Part shown: positions 13,080 through 24,869 of the stretch, in pieces | How positions within the stretch are numbered: the stretch's first letter is position 1 | How the letters are laid out: every line of letters begins with the position of its first letter | From: Amblyornis subalaris | Lineage: Eukaryota > Chordata > Aves > Passeriformes > Ptilonorhynchidae | Length of the DNA: 64,000 bases | Reading direction: 5' to 3' | NCBI GenBank assembly: GCA_018881555.1 | Contig: JACAXG010000007.1 | Coordinates: forward strand, 3,176,643-3,240,642 | Notes under the pieces: generated by a model | Databases searched by the model: none | Told to the model about the DNA's origin: nothing | The model's input: only the letters and a program-made list of their open reading frames with translations | Made by a program: the position numbers and the translations under genes

Positions 13080-13345
13080 TTAAAGACCATTTCAATTTTT
13101 GCCGAGTTGGTTGCTTGGCAAAATGTCAGCATGGAATCAGCAGCTTAGGCATATAAAATAGCCCATTTTAAGCCAGTGGTTTACAGTAGGTCACAGTTAG
13201 CAATGGCTTAGCTCTAATTGATTCCCTGGAAGTGCATTTAGGTTTAAGTTGGCTCATTTTTTTAAGCTAAACCGGTGTTATTTGCATAGAGAGCATGGTT
13301 AGGGTTTGGGGGCATGTATCTGCTGTAGCACAGTTAATGAAGGAC
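13080..13345. promoter_or_regulatory. Candidate regulatory block with octamer-like motif
   Basis: The stretch is non-repetitive, has no N calls and contains TTATTTGCATAG near 13278-13289, close to an octamer (ATTTGCAT) POU-factor motif. It also has TAATTGATT-type homeodomain words near 13217 and TTTAAGC repeats on both sides of the block. There is no coding potential. The regulatory role is inferred from motif content alone, which is weak evidence. Confidence 0.22.
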
Positions 13346-14165
13346 GTAGACAGGTTCAGTTGCCAAGATTTTTTCTTTTTTTTTTTTCTTCTTTTTTAAT
13401 TCTTCCCTCAGGGAATATTTGCTAACTGTGCTGGAGGTTTAATGCTCAAAGCTTTTATTTGAAAATCCCGGGCATCCTAATAGTGTTCAGATTGTGTTTT
13501 ATCAATATTTCTTTAGTTCCAGGAGATGGCTTTGGTACCATCCCTAAAATTAAACTGTGATCTGTGTGGGAAAAGATATGGAGGGATATGTTTGGGAAGC
13601 AATAGCATAAGGCCTATGTTTTATGATTCCTTGTGAAGTCAAAAGGTGATTAAGAGCATGGTGTAAAAGATTCTAGCTACTCTGTGACTGTTATCAGTTT
13701 TATGTAAATATATTTAATTTAAAAGTANTATCATTGTATAATAAGAGAGGGGTGCCTATATATAGTGCACAGAAGTCTGGGGAGTAATAGAAGTTTAATA
13801 GACTCCTAATCAACTGCTTGTGTGTAGTATTTATGGCTATTTGTGACTTCTCTATTTATGTGACTTGATAATATCCAAGCCATATTTTGTAAAAGATGAT
13901 AGATTAATTTTTTTTCTGGTAATTGCCCTTAATACTTTAATAAATGGAACTTGCAATGGGAAAGTGCCAATCATTTCATTGACATCTTTCGATTTAAGAG
14001 AGAAAAATTACCATATCCATGCTTACACAATTTATTCTGCAAGGGAAGATGTTTCTGTAGAGTGTTTTAGATGTAGGGTTTGTTCTTATAATGATGTTCC
14101 TTTGTAAGTGATATCAGAAGTAGGACTGATATCAGACTGGAAATATGGCAGCAAGAGTTTTCAAA
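13346..14165. other. AT-rich DNA with T tract, no gene seen
   Basis: An interrupted T-rich run lies at about 13371-13399. An 80-codon plus-strand frame at 13865-14107 has no recognisable domain. Two copies of TGATATCAG lie near 14110-14136. No gene is supported. Confidence 0.55.
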
Positions 14166-14183
14166 ATTACTTAAATTACTTAA
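14166..14183. repeat. Tandem duplication, 9 bp x 2
   Basis: The unit ATTACTTAA is present twice in direct tandem, immediately before an A/C-rich tract. It probably arose by replication slippage. Confidence 0.85.
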
Positions 14184-14186
14184 ATT

Positions 14187-14252
14187 CCCAAAGCCAACAA
14201 ACCCGGTAAAAAAACCCCAAACCCTCCTAACCCACTAAAAAAAACCCCAAAA
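14187..14252. repeat. A/C-rich low-complexity tract
   Basis: The plus strand is almost wholly A and C here, with AAAACCCC-type words repeated irregularly. It is one of several similar tracts in the window (near 23641, 38814, 48774 and 53095), so it looks like a recurrent low-complexity type rather than a gene element. Confidence 0.7.
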
Positions 14253-16875
14253 TTCATGAGAAATCCCACCTTTAGAGAAATCCTTTGAACACACCAGACT
14301 CTAGTCTACTTGTTAGGATTTCACCATGAAAATAACAAAAATGTAGATATCTTCTAATTTGTGTTAAAAACAAGTCCTCCCTGAGGGAAGGGAAGCTTAA
14401 TTTCACACTAAAAATCCCAAGTTCTCTCTCTTTGTATGTTATTGCAGTGTGTGTAAGTAGAACAATAAAATCTTCGTGTATTTTCAGGTTTTTAATTCTG
14501 AAATTGTGCAGTCCTACAGCAGCTTTAAACGCTGGAGACATTACAAAAGGATGTTTACATGCTGGCTGATACCTGCTGGAAAGCTCAACTTGTAGTAGCA
14601 TTTATCTCCCACTAGGAAGAATAGTTAGGAGGTCTTAAAAATGTTCTGCTCTTCCAGTTGTCAATATGACTGTCAACTGAAATTTCAGATTTGGCAAAAT
14701 ATCCTGAGTATTCATGGGCAATTAGAAGGATTTGGGTTTAAGCAAGATGGTGTTGTGGAGAAAGTAATGACATGCACAGATCTGCTGTAACGTGTTCTGC
14801 AAACAGCTGAAATTGTCAATAAAGAAAGACATTGAAGTCGTGGTGGGGAAAGAAAAAAAAAAAGAGCATTAAATGATATTAGGCAGTTACAGAAAACAAG
14901 AAAATACCCTTTAGTATGTGGGAGGGTGGGAAGAGGAAAGGTTTTAGAATATCTAAGCCTAAAAATAAGAAAGACCTAGTGAAGAAGATTAGAATTATTA
15001 GAATGTTTGTTAATATTTAATTCTGGATATTCTGACTTGGAAGACTGTTAACTGGGAAACCTAGGGCAATAGGGGGAATTTATGAAACAAAGATGGTAGT
15101 TTTGAAATGTTAGTCATTATTTGTACTGGTTTTGATGGTGACAGATCTTAGTCAAAGATGGAATTCATAGCCTTACCAGTAAAATTTAGTTTTTTATTCT
15201 TATGAAACAGTCTCTTATTTACCTTTTTATATTCTTTTACACATTCATTAAGATTCAAGCAATTTCTGCTGTTATGTGGTTACTAGAAGTACAATAACCA
15301 TGCTTTTCTTAAACTAATGGAATATCTGTGCTAAATATTTAGAACAGTTAGATTTCATTAGTTACAATTTGGACCGAAGAAATGGGAATCTATGTAGGCC
15401 GAGTAATTGCTTAATATTGATTTCCTCTGTCCTCAATGTTAAATGAAATATATAATGAAAAAGAAGATTTTATTATTCCTTTGTTTAGTAGCTCAAGGTG
15501 TACAGTTTTTCAAGCAAGACTGTCTTGTTTTGGGGGCTGGAGGAAACTTTTCCATGCCAGACCAGACGGTTGATGCTTTCAGCCTATTTTAATTTGGCAG
15601 CGATCAAGGGGTTTTTAAAGGCAGGTAACTGTGGATTGGATCAGGTTCTGTACTGATGAATTGCAAGGTTACTTTTATATTACCACTTAAAAGTGAGTTG
15701 AGTTGGCCTGATTGCTCTAACTTATACTTCTACTCTTGTTCTTTTTTTGCAAACCTAAGGTTTGACTTCCTAGAAAGTTACTGTCATTTGCAATCAAGGG
15801 CTAAAAAAATAATTGAGTTCTTTTTCTCTGAAATGATATTCTGTTTTCCCCTGGAATACTTGCTTAAATGCACAGTTTTTAATTATTGACGAAAACCTGG
15901 ATGAACGAGTGAGACAAGCCCTTTCCTCTGGAAATAATGGCAAACTGCCAGTGGAATTCCTGGGGCAGGATGTTACCTTAGGTGTACAGGTTATCTTTCA
16001 AAATTCTGTCTTTTATAGATCTAGACTAGAAGCACAAAGCTTAAATTTTTGATATTTTCTCTTTGCAAGTTATGAGTTTATGGAACGGTTTTGAACTTGT
16101 GAAACAGTTTTGAATGAGAAGATAGATTTAAAATAATTTTAGTTGTAAGAAAATGTAGTCTTCTATAGACTCGAGCTTGCTAGGGTATCTATTCTCTGTT
16201 CTGCAGCTGATATTCACACAGCATGGAGAGTTTGGTGTCAGAGATTATCACCCTGTTTTCATATTTCAGCCAGATTTTACTAATGGCTTCTGATCTCATT
16301 GACAGTTGGGACAGCATGCTACCTTTGCTTCCCTTAAAAAACTATGGAAAAAATTAGAAAAAAATATTGGCTAGAGGAAAGGACCTCTGTCAGTGAATGA
16401 CTGCCGGCAACTGATTTTTAATTATTTATTGTTTCCAAAGTCAACTTCCACCTTCCTNTGCTAAAGCAAGATGATCTTCCCCTGCCCTCCAGCTAAGCTG
16501 TCAGAAAAATTCCTTCTTTGTTCTCTTGTATTCTTCGAATCTTTCCCTGGCCCTCTCTCCCTTCCCCTGAACCGATGTGTATATCGAGATACCCAAAACT
16601 ATTTCTTACATATCTCAGGGAAAAGGAGAGCAGTTATGCAAAATAAGCTGGGAACAGTAGGTTTCTCCTGCCTTTTTTTTGTTGTTGTTGTTTCCTTATG
16701 ATGCAAAAAGTTGAATTTTCTTTAGAGTGACTGAAAAAACTACTTTGGAAATAATCCTTACAAGCGCCAGGTACGATCTTAGATAAATGTCCTGACAGAC
16801 CTGAGAAAGCCATCTTGCTTTGAGACAAGATATATTACTAGGTGAAACTGGGGAGCTCTTTGTCCTCTTCCTTTC
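14253..16875. other. AT-rich unique DNA, no gene seen
   Basis: A 109-codon minus-strand frame at 14272-14601 and a 76-77-codon pair of plus-strand frames at 15656 and 16471 show no recognisable domain. No repeat family or RNA gene is seen. A short (GTT)n run lies near 16681-16691. Confidence 0.55.
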
Positions 16876-16896
16876 TTTTTTTTTTTTTTTTTTTTT
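16876..16896. repeat. Poly(T) run of 21
   Basis: An uninterrupted run of 21 T. Read on the minus strand it could be a poly(A) tail, but no AATAAA-type signal lies just upstream on that strand and no gene-derived sequence is recognised. It is therefore called a simple homopolymer. Confidence 0.9.
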
Positions 16897-18759
16897 CTCC
16901 TGAAACAGCTTCTGGGCTCTTAATTCAATTTTTGAGAGACTGGCTTATACTCTTGTCCTGTTGTGTGTAAAGATTTTTGTCTTCTTTAAATTGCACAGAG
17001 TATTTTTTGCAGGCATTTCCCATGCATCAGAAGCCTCTTTGTGAATGACTCTGGAATTAAAATATGTCCCTTTTATGTGCTATTCTAAAATTTCACTGTT
17101 ACTGCACTTTTTATCACGTCTAATGATAATGATGCTTTACACTCTTTTCAGTGCAACTACTTCAGATAAGGTCCTTATAACTGAGAATCATGTTCCTAGT
17201 GTTTATTTTTCTTTTTGAGTTATCAGATGTAGTTTATTTATTTTTTCTTCTGCAGGGAGCTCAGAAGAGTAGTGTTGCTAGGACAGTCACAGTTTGGAAA
17301 GTGTATAAGCTGTCAAGCTCAGGTCTAAATTTTACCCATTTTTTTCCGGTTATGTCTTTGTTATGTATCCACGCAGTTGTGGTAATTGTGCAGTGTCCTC
17401 CAAACAATCAGGAAAATAAAACATTGGCATAACTAGAATAAAAAATTACAAGACTGGAACTTCAAAAAACTCAAAAAATAATGTTCTTTCCTCAACCAAA
17501 CGGTTCCAAGCCTTTGTGCAAGCCACTCAATTTGTACTGGAGTTCAGAATCGGTGAAGAAAAGAACAAATTCCAATGCCATTGTGGTTGATAGTAAAACT
17601 TCACTGGACNAGGATATCTACAGACTTGCTGCTGCTCAGTGTTTATAGATCTAGTAAGAATCCTCTGTTTCCTGTGGTTTTCCTGCAGAATAACTGAAAA
17701 TTTCATACTGATATATTCAATGCTCAGAAACATTAACTAATGAGGTGAAGCCCAATGCCTATGGCTAGTTTTGGCTCTTTTAGGTTGATATGAATCATTC
17801 AAAATGCTGGTAACATCAACNAGTTCTGGCTTTTTGAAATTTCTATTTGAAAATATTGATTGAGGGAAGGAGAAGAGAAATAGTTGATCAGGTGTTCTGT
17901 GTATTCTGCTTATCAGGTTCACTGCTGTCATCTATTTCCTTTTTCTCCTGTGTCCTGTCGTGTGAGTTCTTAGTTATCCATTGGCTCTAGAGTTAAACTA
18001 TGTGCTTTTGAGCTGTGCTTTTTGTTGCAGCTGTTTCGTGCCTGGCAGAGTGGGAATTAGGCCTGTAGGTGCCACTGAAACAANCCCAGATAACAAGGAT
18101 ACTGATATTTCATGAGTAGTGCTTTGGAGCTGATACATGAAAGTGAGCTGCTCCCATATGTTCTGATTGAATGACTGGCAAATTATGTTGAAAAAAAAAA
18201 ATAAACTGAAGAGGCTTCAGGATACTTACACATCCTTGTAAGGAGAAAAGCAATACAAAGCATTGAGTGTCCTTTATGCCAGATAGTTTACTGTCTAAGC
18301 ACTTAAAGGTCAATAAGGTAAGGCAAACAGTATGAAGTAAGGGAATTTGTTTCAATCATGTTTAACTGTCAGACTTCTTTAAATCCTTTATCCTACCCAA
18401 AATATACAATCTTTTGTTTTCTAAGCTTAGGGAACACGTAAAATCATGAGAGCTTATTGTCATTTTTAATAATTTGCAGCTCATTTATCTACAGTATAAT
18501 TAAAAATGGAGTTTGAACTCTCTTTCTTAAGCTCTTGGTAAGGACACGAATTTGGAGCAAAATTTGCATAATAACATTTGCTTTTGTCGATGTTCAGAGC
18601 AGTAATATAATTAAAAAGGTGAAAGGCTTAAGAGATGATGGTTCATAATGTACTTATTAAAACTCTGATTAAAATAAAGTGTCTAAGAAAAAAGGATTAA
18701 CCCGCTTTGGTGTTTCATTTTTGATTTTTCTCATTATGTGTATGGTAGCAGATGACTCA
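16897..18759. other. AT-rich unique DNA, no gene seen
   Basis: Several 64-81-codon frames lie on both strands, with none recognisable. Single Ns fall at 17610, 17821 and 18083. No transposable element or RNA gene is recognised. Confidence 0.55.
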
Positions 18760-19040
18760 ACAGTGCTGTAAGAGAAAAAGCATTATAAGCTACTGCTGCT
18801 TGGGCAAACCTATTCTACTGGAGTTTTTAACAGCTGTTCCCAAGCTTCATTAAGGCTCATTATGAGTTGTCATGTAGCAGAGAACTTATATTTTCAGATG
18901 ATCTGTTCACAGCAGTAAAGATAAAAGCCTATCTTAAGGCTGCACTAAACAGAACAGAAGATGGTACATATTAAAAATAGATTACTGAAATTCCCTAATT
19001 AGCTAGCATAGCCCCATAAAAGCAAAGCACAATCAGTGAG
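18760..19040. promoter_or_regulatory. Candidate conserved noncoding block
   Basis: Non-repetitive sequence with balanced composition and a dense set of short transcription-factor-like words (AATTAGCTAGC, AGATAA, ATTA cores). It has no N calls and no open frame of interest. It resembles gene-desert enhancer sequence in texture. This is inference and could easily be wrong. Confidence 0.2.
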
Positions 19041-21179
19041 TTTTAAAGAGGCATGGGGAAGAATGGCTCATCTATAGATGGACTCTCAGACTNGAGTCTG
19101 ATAAACTCATTAATAAGAATTATTTACCAATTATCCTTTAATAATATATGCATCCTTAATCCCATGTTCATGTGCTTGTATTTCCCCAAAAACTAATGCC
19201 TAGCTGATCTGTTAAGAATTGTTGTCACATCTAACTTACCTTACAGCAAAAAGGTAATTTCAGTCTAATTTTTGATTGAAACTGTGTGAGATAGTTGATT
19301 CTAAGTTGATATATTCCATGAATTTAAGTGTTGAGTCTAAGAAGGGCTTCAAATGTGAATACATCTGACTTTTGGAGAGGGTAGGGTGGGGAAGGACAGT
19401 GATAATAACACAGTTCTGAATTTTGCAGCATTACAAGTGAGTTTGCATGTCTCATTTAGCCTCCTATAAATAACTAATATTTGTCCCTCCTGTATTTTGG
19501 ATGGTGGGAGATGTAGATCTTTTGAAGACAGTGAATATGTGTTCCACAAAAGAGCTAAGAGGGGAAACATGGCAAGATCAACAAAATTACCCCTCTTGAA
19601 GACAAGTGACGTGAGAGGAGACTCTAGTAATACTTTAGTTTTTTTAACCACCTCTGTTCCCTGATGATGTTCTGGAATGTGAGCATAATGCCAGTCATTT
19701 GCTAAAGGGATGATTCGGTGTGAGATCCTGATTCTTTTCTGAATATGCTGTCAGCAAGTGAAAGGGCAGGGGTTGAATGAGACAGGGAGTCACAGGACAA
19801 ACGTCTCTCCAGTGGGTGCCCCTCATTCTGAGAGGATTGAGCAGAATCAGACTAAATCAGACCTGAAACTAGAATTTCAGCAAATGCTTCTGCAAGTCTA
19901 GTTGGAAATCTGATACTTCAGTGTTTTGATATTTACCCAGAGATGCACTATTTTTTTCAGTCTGTTTTTTGGTGTTCAAAAAGATCTGAGCAATATATTT
20001 CTTCATAGGAAGAATATCTACTAGTTTTTTATGAATTTATGGTAAAAAAAGAAACATTCCAGATAAAATTAATCTGCTGATGCTGGTCTGTGTCACAGGC
20101 ATCATGTAGCAAGNGCCTAAAAACAAGTATTTCCAGTCCTGCTATTATTCTGCCTGTAATGCAGCAATACTTACATTCAGAGTTGGGTTCTGATGGGAAT
20201 AAAAGACTGTTCATCTTCATAAAACAACTCTTCCTCTTGTTGCAGGTGATTTGTTTTGAATTTGACGGTACTGTCAGTGCCCCTAATTCGTAGTGGATAG
20301 TATGTAATAGGTAATTTCATTAGCTCTGTCCCTCTCATCAGACTGATGTGTTATCTGGGATAATAAATAGGTTGTTCTCACTAAGGAGAGATCATCTAAT
20401 GGGCATAATGATGTCTTTCAGGGCAAGACTGAGATGTGTGATAGTGTCTGCTTACAATAAAGGCTATGAGTAACCAGAGCTACCAGTGTCAGCTTCCTCT
20501 GCATGAAAATGTGCCCCAAATTGTCATATTCAGCGAGTCAAATGGGGCAAAAAACTCTGAAGTACTGTTTTCCTTCTGTGCAGTTAAGCTGGATGCAAAC
20601 ACGTTCCTTTCTTTTTGGAGGTGATGCATGGTGGAAAGNCTGTAAATGAGAAAAATACCTGAAGCAGATGGATGTGCTGAAACAGCAACCTGACAGCNGA
20701 GGAGAGCGTAGGGATGCAAGGCGTGAAACGTTAAAGTGCTCTGTGGAGAGGGCCTGAAAAGGTCTGGAGGAGTAGAAATGTCCAGCAGGAAGATAAAAAG
20801 GACACAGAAAATAAGAAACCACCAAATCAGAGGAAGGGCATTATGTAAATACCATCAAGAAAACTTTAATCAAAGATTAGATGAGATGGAGAAGGCTAGA
20901 AGGGAGAAAATAGGAGGGAGAAGAGAGAAGGACAAAACAAATATTTTGTTGTTCTTGGAAATATGTTCAGACAGAAGTTGCTTCATTTATAAAGAATCTT
21001 CTCCAGGCAGCTAATTAGCTTTGTCAGTCAGCTGTCGTAAACTAGATTATTGAACTGTTTCATATTTCAAATTCTTTAAACTAACATCTTGACATTGCCA
21101 GTAGGTGTGTTAATAATCTGAAGTCATGAGAAGAATTTATTAGCTTTGGTGTGCCTGTCTGTGAAATGTAGTAGAGAGT
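19041..21179. other. AT-rich unique DNA, no gene seen
   Basis: Minus-strand frames at 19349-19651 (100 codons) and 20538-20825 (95 codons) and a plus-strand frame at 20736-21014 (92 codons, Lys/Arg/Glu-rich) overlap in conflicting strands and match no known family. They are treated as chance. No repeat family is recognised. Confidence 0.55.
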
Positions 21180-21420
21180 TAACTTCATATTACCCAAACA
21201 CAACTTGAGCTTTCTCCTGAAAGGTTCTAATTGCATTTTGAAAATGCAATTAGCTTACTTTGAGGTGGCAAATAGCAGTATGGTCGTGTGGGAGGCTCTG
21301 TGTACATAATAATGCATCCTAGTGGAGCAAATGGCAGCTTCAAGAGTGCCACACTGCTAAACAGAAGTATGAAAAAGGGAAAGAATTTGTATTATTATTT
21401 TCAGCTAGCAGCTTCTAGCA
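21180..21420. promoter_or_regulatory. Candidate regulatory block around a palindrome
   Basis: This block surrounds a perfect 27-bp palindrome and has non-repetitive flanks with no N calls. The palindrome arms contain a homeodomain-type TAATTG word and an ATGCAAT word close to the POU octamer. No coding potential is visible. The regulatory role is inferred from motif content. Confidence 0.25.
21227..21253. repeat. Perfect 27-bp palindrome
   Basis: The arms CTAATTGCATTTT (21227-21239) and AAAATGCAATTAG (21241-21253) are exact reverse complements around a single central G at 21240. Thirteen perfectly paired positions are unlikely at any given site by chance. Each arm presents TAATTG and TGCAAT words. 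It could be a dimeric transcription-factor site, a protein-bound cruciform-prone site or a chance inversion. Confidence 0.8.
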
Positions 21421-21609
21421 TTCTCTGAAATGTTTTTAGTGCACTCTTAAGGTGTTTTGATTGCTGTCTAAATGCTGAATTTGGCTTAAAGTCTGTTGTA
21501 AATAGTCAAATGGGTTTATCTGCTTGGCATGGAGGGTTTTTTCCTCCCAAAGTCTTTATTCACAATAGACCTGTTGATTTCAGCAATACGTATTTCCCAG
21601 GAATATCTC

Positions 21610-21631
21610 TGTGTGTGTGTGTGTGTGTGTG
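21610..21631. repeat. (TG)11 microsatellite
   Basis: Eleven uninterrupted TG units, preceded by TCTC. This is the longest dinucleotide repeat seen in the window and is probably length-polymorphic. Confidence 0.95.
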
Positions 21632-24600
21632 CAGCATTATTTACTGTTTAAATTTAAGTGCTTTTTTCCTTCACCAAACTAATCAGGATGTAATAATTCT
21701 TTTTTGTTTTAAACATACTTATTACCATGTACATTTCTAGTAATGAAAAAAAATTATCATGTGTCTCACGTGAAGTGTCCATGCCATCCAAATGTTAGTT
21801 TTTTCATTATTTAGATAGTAGTGTTCCATCCCATCTCCCTTCCTGACTACTGACTTAGCCTTCTTGAAAGACTGGTCCCTATTTCCCATGGCTAGTGCCA
21901 AGTGCTTTGGCCTTTAGTCTCTTTGCTAAATTAGTCTTTTTTAAAAAATTTTTTAACTTCCATTTGCTGTGTTTTATTCCATTCCATTCACACACTCATG
22001 TTGTTAAAGTCTTGTGTCATCTGTCTTCTAAGTCTGGCTGATCCCTCTGTTCTGCTAATTTCCTCAGGAGAAAAGCCATCCCAAAGAGACCTTGTGGTCC
22101 AGAGGATGCAAAACACATGGAAACCCTGCTTCAATGCTGCAACTGCTAGAGTGTGCCTAGAATGGCCTCATTCTTCAGGGAGTGTAACTCAAATAATGAC
22201 ATTAACTCAGACCACACTGTATCATGTACAAAGTAATATTTTACTGAAGACTTATTACTTGCCCAAATTCACATTTCTCAACCTGCTGACCGTGAGGTGG
22301 TCACAGTGCAGTAGTACACTATGACCCAGATTTTCTCAATTCCCATCTAACAGAATCTTTTATATTTCCAGTGAAATATTTTGTCATACTCTAACCAGTT
22401 CTATAGTGTCTGATTGTTGAAGAATAATGATGTAAAAATGTTACGAAATTTTCCTTTTATGATCTCTAACTTTGCCTGGCAGATGGTAATGCTGCCTGTA
22501 GATCATTCTTTGCAAAGCAAGCAGTGCATAGCTCTGCCAGCTTTATCACACTGTACTTCATACTCATCTCTGGCCAGCTTGGTACAGCCACTTAGAATTA
22601 ATAGTCTCTAAGTCTGAGCTGTGCATCTAACATTCCAGACTTAAATCTCTCGTCATCCATCTTACCTCTACTTATCTTGCATGAGTAGCCTGCTCTTGTG
22701 AAGTAATAATTAACCTCTCAGTTTCTCTTCTTCATCCCCTTTTGACAAGCCACTTATCTTCTCATTTGTTTTTTTTTTTTTGTTTTGAGAATTTTTGTAA
22801 AAATTCCTTGTCCTCCTCCCAGGTTGTTCTCTGTGCATATCTGTCCTGTGTCTTGCCTACACAAGGAGTGCACATCTTGTTTGCTTTTGGACTTTGATCA
22901 AAGATTGCTCAGTTCACAGTTGTCATTATAATCATCATTATAATNTTTACAGTATTACATACCACTGATTTTATTTTCACCTTGTCAAACTTTATAATTA
23001 CCAGGTATGTCAGCCTTTAACNTTAGATGTTTTGTGCATTGAAAACCATTAAGCTTGACTATTTTGTTTGCAAGGAAAAATAATAATAATAGAAATCTGT
23101 GCTGTAGAAGATGAATCTTAGAAAGAATACATGTAAAAATAGCTGCAAGAATTACACATTGATATTTTAGGAGACTTCCTTGCAAACTGAGGGTTTGTCA
23201 TAATGTTGAGATATTAGAACCACTGATGCAACTTGGTCCAATGAACTGTCATGCAGATTTTGTTAGAAACTTTCAGGAGTCTAGGATTTTATGCCATATG
23301 TTTTAAAGAGATGTTCAATACCTTATGTCACTTTGCACATCAGCGTGGATGATAGGTGATAGTATTATTCCACAGAAAAGGTACCCCCAAATTTCTTCCT
23401 CTGGCTAGAATTTTAAAGAAAGATTAAGAGAATTTTTAGGTTTCACTTTGCAAAGCTGCCTGGAGTTCTGATTGCTGAAGTTTAATGTTAATCATTTTGA
23501 AAAGCTTGGTCTCTCTCTCTTTTCTCTGTCCTTGGGATTATAGAAATATTGGTTACTGTTACTGCTGATTTATTTGTAGTAGCACCAGTCTTCCTGCTCA
23601 TTCTGTTTGCAGACTGTGATGTTAATGTCACTTCCCATGTCAAAAAAACCCCCAAACCAACAAACCATTGTGTTCCTTATAGACTGGGTACATTTGAATA
23701 ACCAGAAAATTGCACAGCATTGGAAAGCAAATCGAGGATTTGTGTCATCTGATCACTTTTCACAGAATTTGCTTGCTGATAAGAAAGGAAGATGTGCTGC
23801 CTATCACTTGCAGGGTCTCATAGCAGAATCCGAAGGAAGGATGGGCATCAGTTGAGAATAAACAAACAGAAAATTCCCAAACCGAAAGAACCTAAAAAAG
23901 ATGACGCCTATCTTTTTATGATCCCCAAGTGTGGGATTTCTCTAATATTTAGCACAGAGATAGTGATAATTCCTTTAGGAGTGAATAATTATCACCAGTA
24001 AGCACTAATCCAGCAATGCATTAATTAATTACACTTTGTTGCCTAAGGTCAATTCTTTATGTGAATTAGTTTAATTTGTATGAATTCTTAGCCTTCAAGG
24101 GATAGCTTGNATTTCTGACAGGAAGAACCACTACAAAATTATTTAGATTTTTTAAACTATTTTGNTAGTATGATCTCAAGTATAGTTTATATATTATTGT
24201 AATAGCTAGTACATGTAAGTTTCATGTTCAACATTGGTAAGCTTTGCCAATGTAGGCCAGAGTCCTCTGTTGTTAAGTGGTAAATCCCAATAGCTGATTA
24301 ACTTAAATATAAGTCTCTCATGTGAGAACTTCATCCTGACAGTAAGATCCAATGAATCCTAACCTGAAGAAAACAGAATGATTTGCAAATAGTGATATAC
24401 AATGATCTTAATATCTTTCAGAACCCACTATGCTTTGACACTTGGATTTATCATTAGCAAGCTAGTCACTTCAGCATTATATACTGAATAGATAGAGGAT
24501 CTGAAAAAGTACATTTGTTTGCTTAGATCCACAAGGTTCCTGGGCTGTGGTGTGTTTCATCTGCCCAGGTTACCCCAGCTCTGTGTTACCAAAGCCCTTC

Positions 24601-24850
24601 ATTGGCAAGGGACTAGNTTTACCCTACTAGTATTGTTTTAGTTGGAGAAAAGGATGCTTTTTCCTCAGGACAAGTTTCTGTCCGTATTGTATTTTTTAAC
24701 TGCCTTGTTATAATATCTTTGCTACAAAAGTGCCACTAAAGAATTCTTATCTTGAAATATGGTGACATTGTTCTTACGGATATGACTGCTAAAGGTCTGA
24801 GCATGCAAAATCCTTGAAGACCTACAGACAGCCTGGAGGTTTGCTCTTTT
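21632..24850. other. AT-rich unique DNA, no gene seen
   Basis: A pyrimidine-rich stretch lies at about 21800-22000 and a T run near 22768-22781. The 108-codon plus-strand frame at 21998-22324 has an acceptor-like TTTCCTCAG near 22058-22066 but no recognisable domain. A short A/C-rich tract lies at 23641-23666. Single Ns fall at 22945, 23022, 24110 and 24165. Confidence 0.55.
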
Positions 24851-24869
24851 TCTTATCTTGAAGATAAGA
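24851..24869. promoter_or_regulatory. Palindrome of two inverted GATA-type motifs
   Basis: The arms TCTTATCTT and AAGATAAGA are exact reverse complements around one G at 24860. Each arm contains an AGATAA (or TTATCT) core, the recognition word of GATA-family zinc-finger factors. The two sites therefore face each other 3 bp apart. Paired GATA sites are known in vertebrate enhancers and promoters. No nearby gene is visible to support a specific role. Confidence 0.4.

Noticed and set aside
16876..16896. Poly(T) run as the tail of a minus-strand processed pseudogene
   Set aside because: No AATAAA-type signal just upstream on the minus strand, no gene-like sequence and no flanking target duplication seen.
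20736..21014. 92-codon Lys/Arg/Glu-rich plus-strand frame resembling a coiled coil
   Set aside because: The composition comes from a purine-rich stretch of DNA; no heptad pattern or family match was seen.
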